A stretch of DNA of 64,000 nt, from assembly GCF_009193155.1 (NCBI RefSeq), contig NZ_VUKD01000005.1:1-64000 (forward strand), read 5' to 3'. Below are positions 55,642-62,425 of this stretch, piece by piece (positions within the stretch are counted from its first letter, which is position 1; each line of letters starts with the position of its first letter). This DNA comes from Georgenia subflava. Its GTDB lineage: Bacteria > Actinomycetota > Actinomycetes > Actinomycetales > Actinomycetaceae. A model generated the notes under the pieces. It was not told where the DNA came from and did not search any database. It was given only the letters and a program-made list of their open reading frames with translations. The position numbers and the translations under genes are program-made.

Positions 55642-55955
55642 TGAGCAGCACCTCAAGGTTGGTCGTGCGTAGACAGGTCATTGCCGGACGGCGGTCCGGT
55701 CGGCACTCGTGCCACCCGGACAACGCGTCGTCCTGGTCAAAGGTTCCCATACCGCGCTCCTTGCAACCCAAACGGTCCGGTTCGCGCAACCCAAACGGTC
55801 CTGTCCGCGGGCCGTGCCGGACGAACCTCCCGCGGGCGGGGACGGCCTGCAGGTCCGGGGAGGCGCTGCGGGACCAAGGTGACTACGCGGGACCCCGCTG
55901 GTGGACGGGGAGCCGGACGTGCCCGCCGGTCGGGCTGTGCGCGATCATGGACCGC
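55642..55955. other. Divergent promoter region with a short direct repeat
   Basis: About 310 bp without a gene. It contains GCAACCCAAACGGTCC twice, at 55763-55778 and 55786-55801 (period 23 bp), in the position expected for a regulator site between the UPF0182 and PPA1309-family genes. Confidence 0.5.
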
Positions 55956-56525
55956 ATGAGCTCAGAGTCCGACGCCCCGGCCCCCGTCCCGACTCCTCGC
56001 GAACGCGCACTGCGGTCCGCGGTGGACGACATCGAGCGGCACGCGGCCACTCTCGGCTGGGACGCCCCAGTCTTCGTCTTCGCCCTGGTGAACACCGCCC
56101 AGGCGCTGGCGCAGACGCCGTCCCTGGCCGACGAGCTGCCGGACGAGGCTCTGGCCGCCGCGGCCGAGGACCCCGAGCACCTCACCAGCATCGAGCAGGA
56201 CGGTCTCCCGGAGGCGTCCACGATCGAGGAGCTCCTCGGCCAGCTGGCCTGGCCGGACGAGGTCCACGGTGCGGCGATCGTCGTCGAGCGGATGGTGGTC
56301 CCGCCGGAGGCCGAGCAGGACATGCCCAAGGACCCGGATGCCGCCGTGGCGTACCTGATGGAGCACCCCGACCGTCAGGACGTGCGGATGGCGGCCGGCG
56401 TGCTCCGCACCGGCGAGTCCTGGTGCGCGCTGCGCAGCCGCAGCCACGACTTCGACGACGCGGTGGCGGGCTCGCCCGAAGCCGTCCCCGGCCTCGTCGA
56501 GGCGTTGCGGGCGACCCTCTCCTGA
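55956..56525 (+). CDS. PPA1309 family protein
   Basis: A 189-residue soluble protein, length typical of this actinobacterial family. It has an N-terminal helix RALRSAVDDIERHAATLGWDAPVFVFALV, a central AIVVERMVVPPEAE strand and the late VRMAAGVLRTGESWCALRSR block. No function is known. It is divergent from the UPF0182 gene and convergent with the PDZ protease gene, as expected for this conserved neighbourhood. An ATG at 55947 is an alternative start. Confidence 0.85.
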   Translation: MSSESDAPAPVPTPRERALRSAVDDIERHAATLGWDAPVFVFALVNTAQALAQTPSLADELPDEALAAAAEDPEHLTSIEQDGLPEASTIEELLGQLAWPDEVHGAAIVVERMVVPPEAEQDMPKDPDAAVAYLMEHPDRQDVRMAAGVLRTGESWCALRSRSHDFDDAVAGSPEAVPGLVEALRATLS

Positions 56526-56613
56526 TCGCCGGTCGCCGCCGGGCGGCGTCGTGCGGCGTCGTACGGCTTCGTGCGAGTCTCGGGACTGCCGGGCCGGACG
56601 CGGTGCCCGCTGG

Positions 56614-58062
56614 TCAGGCGTCCGAGGCCCCCACACAGGTCGGCAGGTCGGCCGTGTCGCCGGAGCCGATGGCCTCGACGGCGTCGCGCGCCTCGCCGAG
56701 CGTGCCCACGCTGACCACCCGGAGCCCGGCAGGCACGTGGCCGACGACCTCTCCGCAGTTGTCCTCGGGTGCGAGGAACCACTCCGCGCCGTCGCGCTTC
56801 GCCCCCGCGAGCTTCTGCTGGATCCCACCGATGGCGCCGACGTCGCCCGCGAGGTCCATCGTCCCCGTGCCCGCGATCCTCTCCCCGCCCGTCATCTCGC
56901 CGGGGGTGAGCAGGTCGACGATGCCCAGGGCGAACATCGTCCCGGCGCTCGGGCCGCCGATGTTGTCGATGTCGAAGCTGATGTCGACCGGCAGCTCGAC
57001 GTCGGGCTCCAGCACGACACCGAGAAGGCTGCCCTGGGGCTCATCGGCGGCCTCGCCTGCCTGGGTGCCGGGGTGGCCCATCGTCGTGACGTCGACCTCG
57101 CGAGACGACCCGTCGCGCTCGATCCCCACAGTGACGACGGTGCCGGGTGCCGTGCTACCAAGCACCTGTGAGAGGTCGGAGAAGCTCTGCACCTCCGTGC
57201 GGCTCTCACCGGCTGGTCGGATCGAGGTGATGACGTCCCCGGGCTCGAGGGCCCCCTCGGCGCCCGACCCGGGCGCCACCCCGGTCACGGTCAGCACCAT
57301 GGGCACCTCCTGCCCGAGCTCCTCGAGCGCGGCGACGGTCGCGCTCGTCTGCGAGGACGCCATCTGCGCCGACGACTCCTCGTCGATCTGCTCGCGCGTG
57401 GTGCCCTCGGGGAAGACCGCCTCCCGCGGGAGCACGACCTCGTTGTCGTCGATCCACCCGGCGAGGACGTCCACGGCGGTCACGGGGTAGCCGGGTCCCC
57501 CGGAGACCGAGACAGTCGTCAGGCGCAGCTCGCCGCCGGTCGGGTAGGTGGGCGCGCCGTCGACGGCGATTAGCGGCTCGCCCTCGTGCTCCGAGAGCGT
57601 GTCGACCGTCGGCCCCGGCCGCTGCACCGCATACGGCAGCGGGATCAGCATCATCGCGAGGAGCAGGAGTGCGAGGCCAGCGCCCGCGACGACCATGGTG
57701 ACCGCCCGGTAGGTGACGTACGGGACGCCGTCGTCGATGTCCGTGCGGGCGTCGGGTGCGCCCGGCCGGCCGGCGTCCGTGCGAGCCTCGGGTGCGCCCG
57801 GCCGGCCGGCGTCCGTGTGGGCGTCGGGTGCGCCGTGCCGGCCGGCGTCGTCCGTTCGAGCGTCGGATGCGCCGGGTGGCCGGGCGTCGGGATGACCTGT
57901 CGAGTCCTCGGGCCGGGAGGCGGCTGTGTCCCGGCCGGCGGTCCCGTCCGACGTCGGCCGCGTGTTCCCACTCCGGGCCAGGAGGTTGCCGTCGGCGCCG
58001 CTCCGGCGGTTGCCCGGGGCGCCGGCGGCGCGGCCGGTCTCTCGGGGCTCCTGGTGAGTCAC
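56614..58062 (-). CDS. YlbL-type PDZ/Lon-like serine protease
   Basis: About 482 residues. After an N-terminal cytoplasmic tail there is a single membrane helix (about 122-145), a PDZ domain (about 230-310, LEPGDVITSI) and a Lon-type protease domain (about 350-480). The catalytic dyad is Ser in GGPSAGTMFAL and Lys in GGIQQKLAGAKRDG. The tail before the membrane helix contains four 12-residue repeats like TDAGRPGAPEAR. The GTG ending at 58062 (VTHQEPRETG) is chosen; the frame continues further upstream. It lies in the conserved UPF0182-YlbL-DUF2342 cluster. Confidence 0.88.
   Translation of the reverse strand: MTHQEPRETGRAAGAPGNRRSGADGNLLARSGNTRPTSDGTAGRDTAASRPEDSTGHPDARPPGASDARTDDAGRHGAPDAHTDAGRPGAPEARTDAGRPGAPDARTDIDDGVPYVTYRAVTMVVAGAGLALLLLAMMLIPLPYAVQRPGPTVDTLSEHEGEPLIAVDGAPTYPTGGELRLTTVSVSGGPGYPVTAVDVLAGWIDDNEVVLPREAVFPEGTTREQIDEESSAQMASSQTSATVAALEELGQEVPMVLTVTGVAPGSGAEGALEPGDVITSIRPAGESRTEVQSFSDLSQVLGSTAPGTVVTVGIERDGSSREVDVTTMGHPGTQAGEAADEPQGSLLGVVLEPDVELPVDISFDIDNIGGPSAGTMFALGIVDLLTPGEMTGGERIAGTGTMDLAGDVGAIGGIQQKLAGAKRDGAEWFLAPEDNCGEVVGHVPAGLRVVSVGTLGEARDAVEAIGSGDTADLPTCVGASDA
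57738..57885. repeat. Four 36-39 bp in-frame repeats in the ylbL-like gene
   Basis: Consecutive units start at about 57738, 57774, 57810 and 57846, each containing CGTCCGTGCG and GGGTGCGCCCGGCCGGCCGG or a variant. They code for a 12-residue Ala/Gly/Pro/Asp/Arg repeat just before the membrane helix. Confidence 0.85.
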
Positions 58063-58230
58063 CGGGTCATCATGCCGCACCAGGCTGGTAGTTCCCTGGA
58101 CGGGACCAGGGACACCGGCGACCTGCTGCGCCCTGAGCGAACCAGCGGCGTCGTGGCACACCCGACTGTGCTCGGCGGCCGACCCGACGGTTACCGTGGT
58201 CATCCACCGTCGACGCGCCGAGGAGCAGTC

Positions 58231-59832
58231 ATGAGCCAGGAGCCCACCAGTCCCGGCGGGAGCGAGCCCAACAGCTGGGAGGAGCTGCTGCGCTCGATGA
58301 TGGGTCCGGAGGCCGCCGAGGAGGCCATGCGTGCGATGCGTGCGTCCGGGCTCGATCCCGAGGCCATGTCACAGGCTGCCGGCCTGCCCACCGACCGCAA
58401 CCAGCTCATGATGATGCTCACCCAGATGCAGCAGCTGCTCGCGGCCGGCGGCGGCGACCCGGTCAACTGGAAGCTCGCCCACGACCTCGCACGCCAGACC
58501 GCCCATGCCGGCGGCGACCCGTCGGTGACCGCGGCCGAGGCCGAGCAGGTGCGCTCCGCGCTGTCCGTCGCCGACCTGTGGCTCGACACCGCGACCGAGC
58601 TCGCGCCGGCAGGCGGCAAGCAGCAGGCGTGGAGCCGTGCCGACTGGGTGGAGCGCACCCTGCCGACGTGGAAGCGTCTCGCCGAGCCGGTCGCGGCCTC
58701 GGTGGCGCAGGCGCTGGTCAACACGATCGGGGCGCAGAGCGAGTACCTGCCGCCTGAGGTGCGCGCGATGGCCGAGCAGATGGGCGCGGCCGGCGGGATG
58801 CTGCGCCAGCTCGGCGGCGCCGTCTTCGGGATGCAGGTGGGCCAGGCCGTCGGGACCCTCGCCCGGGAGGCGTTCGGGCCGTCGGACACGGGTCTGCCGC
58901 TCGTGGAGGACCCGACGGCGGCACTCGTCCCGGCGAACGTGGTCGACTTCGGGCAGGGTCTGGACGCCCCTGCCGAGGAGGTCCGGCTCTTCCTCGCCGT
59001 GCGGGAGGTGGCGCACGCCAGGCTGTTCACGCACGTGCCGTGGCTCCGGTCGCACCTGCTCGGTATCGTCGAGTCCTACGCGCGGGAGATCACCATCGAT
59101 ACCGAGGCGATGGAGGAGGCGGTCCGCAGCATCGACCCCACCAACCCGGAGCAGCTGCGGGAGGCCTTGTCGGGCGGGGTCTTCGCGCTCGAGCAGTCCC
59201 CCGCTCAGCGCGCGGCCCTGGTCCGCCTGGAGACGGCACTGGCGCTCGTGGAGGGGTGGGTCGAGGAGGTCACGGCCCAGGCCGTCGCCCCGCACCTGCC
59301 GCACGCCGTCCCGCTGCGGGAGATGCTGCGCCGGCGTCGCGCGACCGGCGGTCCCGCCGAGCAGACGTTCGCCTCTCTGGTCGGTCTCGAGCTCCGTCCA
59401 CGACGGCTCCGCGAGGCGGCGACCCTGTGGGCGAGCCTCGGTGCGGCCCGAGGGACTGCCGAACGTGACGACCTCTGGTCGCACCCGGATCTCATGCCCA
59501 CGCCCGAGGAGCTCGACGACCCGAGCGGCTTCGTCGCCGCCCGCCAGGCTGCGCACGCCGCGGACGAGGACGTCGACGCCGCGCTGGCCGCCCTGCTCGA
59601 CGGCACGCTCGCCGACTCGACCGAGGTGGCCGCGGACGACAGTGACGGCGACAGCGACGATGCCGGCGACCGCGACCGCGGTACCGATATCGATCCGTCC
59701 TCCAGCTCGGGGTCGTCGTCGGACGCCGTGGGGCCCGGACCGGCAGGGTCCGAAGGTGACACCGATCCGGCCGACGACCGGGACGACGGCGGCCCCACAG
59801 CCCCCGACGACCATCGCCCCGACCGGGCCTGA
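58231..59832 (+). CDS. DUF2342 / zinc-dependent-metalloprotease-family protein
   Basis: Encodes 533 residues. An N-terminal Met-rich helical region (about 15-75) is followed by the DUF2342 domain (about 75-420) with WLDTATELAPAG, GMQVGQAVGTLA, and the VREVAHARLFTHVPWLRSHL segment where the family has its zinc-site-like His pair. No classical HExxH is present (REVAH replaces it), so peptidase activity is not proven. The last 100 residues are very acidic and disordered. The ATG at 58231 has a GAGGAG ribosome-binding site. Divergent from the ylbL-like gene, as in mycobacteria. Confidence 0.85.
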   Translation: MSQEPTSPGGSEPNSWEELLRSMMGPEAAEEAMRAMRASGLDPEAMSQAAGLPTDRNQLMMMLTQMQQLLAAGGGDPVNWKLAHDLARQTAHAGGDPSVTAAEAEQVRSALSVADLWLDTATELAPAGGKQQAWSRADWVERTLPTWKRLAEPVAASVAQALVNTIGAQSEYLPPEVRAMAEQMGAAGGMLRQLGGAVFGMQVGQAVGTLAREAFGPSDTGLPLVEDPTAALVPANVVDFGQGLDAPAEEVRLFLAVREVAHARLFTHVPWLRSHLLGIVESYAREITIDTEAMEEAVRSIDPTNPEQLREALSGGVFALEQSPAQRAALVRLETALALVEGWVEEVTAQAVAPHLPHAVPLREMLRRRRATGGPAEQTFASLVGLELRPRRLREAATLWASLGAARGTAERDDLWSHPDLMPTPEELDDPSGFVAARQAAHAADEDVDAALAALLDGTLADSTEVAADDSDGDSDDAGDRDRGTDIDPSSSSGSSSDAVGPGPAGSEGDTDPADDRDDGGPTAPDDHRPDRA

Positions 59833-60053
59833 CGATTCCACGCCCCGGCCAGGCGTGACGACTCCCCGTACCAGCCAGGTCTGGCGTTTCTCGCGCCAGC
59901 CAGGCCTGACGTGCGCCGTCCCAGCCGGGTCTGACGAACCTCGTCCCGGCCAGGGCTGACGACTCCCCGTCCCAGCCGGGTCTGGTGGGCCTCGTCCCGG
60001 CCACTTCTCACTCTCGCCGACCCGGCCGGGTCTGACGGGCACCAACCCGCTGG
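59830..60053. repeat. About eight degenerate 25-26 bp tandem repeats
   Basis: Units approximate CTGACGACTCCCCGTCCCAGC followed by CGGGT. The first unit contains the stop codon of the DUF2342 gene. No gene is seen here. Roughly 170 bp remain between the array end and the next gene. Confidence 0.85.
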
Positions 60054-60222
60054 GACGTCCAGCGTCATGCGACGTCCGAGATGCGGCGTACCGCGCAGGC
60101 CGTGCGCAACGCGGGCACAGCGCCGCCATGCCTGTGGATCGGCGCTGCGGCGCGACGGCGGTCCGTGCCAGAGTCCCGGGCACGGACCTCGACACGAGGT
60201 CGGGCCTGAGAGGGGGACGACC

Positions 60223-61488
60223 GTGCGGTTACGACCGGGGCTCTCGGTGCTGTGGCGCCGCAAGGGCGAGAGCCAGGTAGGGATCGACCCGCGGTGCGCC
60301 GTCGTGCTGGAGGACCTCGAGGTGGCGGAGCAGCAGGTGCTCGACCACCTGCGCCACGAGCCCACCGAGGCCGACCTGCTCCGGGTCGGCAAGGTGGCGG
60401 GCGTCGGGCCGGAACGCGTCCGTGAGCTCGTGACGTTGCTCGAGCGCTCCGGAGTCGTCGACCTGAAGGCGCCGGCCCGGCGCACACCGATTCCGTCGGC
60501 GGTCCCGTCGGAGGTGGCGTACTGGTCCCGGCTGATGCACGACGGCGACGGCGGAGCCGTTCTCGCGGCGCGCGAGCGAGCGACCGTCACCGTGGTCGGT
60601 CTCGACCAGGTCGGCATGCGGCTGGCGACGCATCTTGCGGAAGCGGGTGTCGGGACGCTCCTGCTCGAGGACGACAGCGCCGTCGGACCGGACGACGTCG
60701 GCCCTTACCACCCGCGTGACATCGGCGCCCGCCGTGCGGCACAGGCCGAGACGCAGCTGCGCTCGACCTTTCCGCGGCTGCGCACCAGCGCCCCCGCCCG
60801 TACTCGGCCCGACGTCCTGGTGGCGATCTCCTGGGCGGTCGCCGATCCAGTTCGCCTGCGACCGCTCCTCCGCGAGGACGTGGTGCACCTGCCGGTGGTG
60901 ATCGGGGAGGTCGACGTGTGCGTGGGTCCGCTGGTGGTGCCCGGGAAGGGACCGTGCACACGGTGCATGGACCTCCACCGCACAGATGCGGACCCTGCCT
61001 GGCCGGCGCTTGCCACCCAGCTGCGCGGCTCGCCCGCACCGGGGACGTCGGCGACGGCGGCGCAGCTCGGTGCCGCCGTCGCTGCGCACCAGGTGCTCGC
61101 TGCCCTGGACGGCCGCGAGCTGGTGATCGACCGCGCCAGTCTCGAGGTCAGCGGGCTGAGCCCGCTGCCCGTGCTCCGTCCGTGGACGGTCCACCCGGAG
61201 TGCGGGTGCGACGGCGTGGGCCGCGACGGCATCGACGACAGTCGGGATGCCGGCGGTCGGAACGGAGCGGCGAGGGCCGACGGCGCCAGCTCGGAACGGG
61301 ATAGCGTCGACGGCGGCTCATCCGCGCGGGACAGCACGGACGCCGGCACGTCCGAACGGAACAGCACGGACGCCGGCCGGTCCGAACGGAACGGCACAGA
61401 GGCCGGCCCGCACGTGCAGGACGGCGATGACGTTGGCGACGCCGACAGGGTGAAGCCGGCGGTCGAGGCGGTCCTGAGATCCGCCTGA
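60223..61488 (+). CDS. Stand-alone RRE/E1-like (ThiF-superfamily) protein
   Basis: Encodes 421 residues from a GTG at 60223. Residues about 1-95 form a winged-helix region (LRPGLSVLWRR, VGIDPRCAVVLEDL, LLERSGVVDL) like the RRE part of TOMM/RiPP leader-peptide-binding proteins. Residues about 120-320 form an E1/ThiF-like fold. The nucleotide loop is GLDQVG, not GxGxxG, so adenylation is doubtful. Cys pairs CTRC (about 247-250) and CGC near 330 could hold zinc. The last 90 residues are Ser/Asp/Gly/Arg repeats. No YcaO, dehydrogenase or precursor peptide gene is near. Neighbours are DUF2342 and whiB7. Confidence 0.75.
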   Translation: MRLRPGLSVLWRRKGESQVGIDPRCAVVLEDLEVAEQQVLDHLRHEPTEADLLRVGKVAGVGPERVRELVTLLERSGVVDLKAPARRTPIPSAVPSEVAYWSRLMHDGDGGAVLAARERATVTVVGLDQVGMRLATHLAEAGVGTLLLEDDSAVGPDDVGPYHPRDIGARRAAQAETQLRSTFPRLRTSAPARTRPDVLVAISWAVADPVRLRPLLREDVVHLPVVIGEVDVCVGPLVVPGKGPCTRCMDLHRTDADPAWPALATQLRGSPAPGTSATAAQLGAAVAAHQVLAALDGRELVIDRASLEVSGLSPLPVLRPWTVHPECGCDGVGRDGIDDSRDAGGRNGAARADGASSERDSVDGGSSARDSTDAGTSERNSTDAGRSERNGTEAGPHVQDGDDVGDADRVKPAVEAVLRSA

Positions 61489-61531
61489 CCACCGGCTCGT
61501 GTCCCCCGTGGCAGCTCGCCGTGCGAGGTCC

Positions 61532-61915
61532 TCAGGCAGCGGCCTCGTCCTTGCGCGGCCGACCGCGGCCACGCTTGCGCGCGACCACGACGCCGTCGAC
61601 GAAGACCTCGCCACCCCAGACGCCCCAGGGCTCGGCGCGGTCGAGGGCACCGGCGAGGCACGCCTCCCGCACCGGGCAGCTGCGGCACAGTGCCTTCGCC
61701 TGCTCGACGTCGGCGGTGCGCTCGGCGAACCACAGGTCGCTGTTCTCGGCAGACTGGCAGGGCGTTGCCGCCGCACCTGTCGCTGCCGGGGTGGCGAGCA
61801 CGCCCCAGCCGGACTCGACGGCGTAGGGGACCTCCGCGGTGTGGGCAGAGGGTGTTGCTGGCCAGGAGACGGATGATCCCTGGCTGATCTGGTCGAGTAG
61901 AGCCGTGAGCTGCAC
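61532..61915 (-). CDS. whiB7: WhiB7-type iron-sulfur transcription factor
   Basis: Encodes 127 residues. The four cluster Cys occur in a central WhiB domain (CQSAENSDLWFAERTADVEQ, then CRSCPVREAC), followed by the GVWGGE turn. The C-terminal RGRGRPRK is an AT-hook, the mark of WhiB7 (WblC), which activates intrinsic antibiotic-resistance genes with the housekeeping sigma factor when ribosomes stall. Its place next to uvrD2 also matches mycobacteria. Between the promoter and this gene lie an upstream ORF and hairpins, the usual attenuation control. Confidence 0.95.
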   Translation of the reverse strand: MQLTALLDQISQGSSVSWPATPSAHTAEVPYAVESGWGVLATPAATGAAATPCQSAENSDLWFAERTADVEQAKALCRSCPVREACLAGALDRAEPWGVWGGEVFVDGVVVARKRGRGRPRKDEAAA

Positions 61916-61962
61916 AGCTGCTCCTGAAGGTCGTTCTTTGTCCGGGGCCTGAGGCCGCGGAA

Positions 61963-62010
61963 CTCGTCAGAAACGACGAGAGCCGCGGTCCCGATGTGGG
62001 GATCCGCGGC
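61963..62010 (-). promoter_or_regulatory. whiB7 leader hairpins (possible attenuator)
   Basis: Two hairpins between the upstream ORF and whiB7: GCCGCGG / CCGCGGC (61982-61988 with 62004-62010) and CTCGTC / GACGAG (61963-61968 with 61975-61980). In transcription order the GC-rich stem comes first and is followed by TCTCGTCGTTTC, which could stop transcription unless translation upstream stalls. Confidence 0.6.
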
Positions 62011-62034
62011 CGGAGCTGCAACTCGTGTGGAGTG

Positions 62035-62211
62035 CTAGGTCCGGGAGGCGGTCCCGACGGGGGTGCCGACGAGCGCGGGGCGCAGACGCACCCCAGCCGT
62101 GGCAATGCCGAAGGCAGACTGCTGCCGAGTGAGGGCAGACTTCGGCCTTGCGGCGAGCGGGGTGGGCGCGAGCACGACGTACGCGCAATCGGCCATGTTC
62201 CTGTTGATCAC
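62035..62211 (-). CDS. Upstream ORF of whiB7 (58 codons)
   Basis: A short ORF in the whiB7 leader, from a GTG ending at 62211 to TAG at 62035. Its Shine-Dalgarno site GAAGGAGGTG is a near-perfect match at 6-base spacing, far stronger than most here, and marks it as translated. The peptide starts VINRNMADCAYVVLAPTPLA. Known whiB7/wblC leaders carry such ORFs; slowed ribosomes on them allow read-through into whiB7. The gap to whiB7 is 119 bp and holds the hairpins. Confidence 0.85.
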   Translation of the reverse strand: MINRNMADCAYVVLAPTPLAARPKSALTRQQSAFGIATAGVRLRPALVGTPVGTASRT

Positions 62212-62284
62212 TTCGGCACCTCCTTCGGCTGCGGGGATCCTTGTGTGCTGGCTAGGCAGGACCCGGTCGAAACGGACAGGAACG

Positions 62285-62322
62285 AGACTAGACCCGTCGT
62301 TCCTCGAGGGGCAATCCTTTTT
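62285..62322 (-). promoter_or_regulatory. whiB7: WhiB7-responsive promoter of whiB7
   Basis: On the minus strand: A-tract AAAAA (62322-62318), 3 bp, -35 TTGCCC (62314-62309), 18 bp, -10 TAGTCT (62290-62285). An AT-rich stretch just upstream of the -35 is the known signature of WhiB7-activated promoters, so this promoter is probably autoregulated. It lies about 75 bp before the upstream ORF. Confidence 0.8.
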
Positions 62323-62370
62323 CCGGGGAGTTTTTCGGCGAGTTTCCGGGACGGACTTCGAGAGGAGCAA

Positions 62371-62410
62371 GGCCGCCCTCCGGAAGGCTCTGAGGCCGCC
62401 CTCCGGAGGG
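62371..62410 (-). terminator. Probable uvrD2 terminator region
   Basis: The palindrome CCCTCCGGAGGG (62399-62410) lies 16 bp after the uvrD2 stop and is partly repeated (GGCCGCCCTCCGGA occurs twice at 62371 and 62395). It separates uvrD2 from the whiB7 promoter. Confidence 0.5.
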
Positions 62411-62425
62411 TTCGACAGGCAGGGC

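Noticed and set aside
57586-58230. Plus-strand extension of the DUF2342 protein into the ylbL-like gene
   Set aside because: It is opposite the real ylbL-like coding strand, and the ATG at 58231 has a GAGGAG site.
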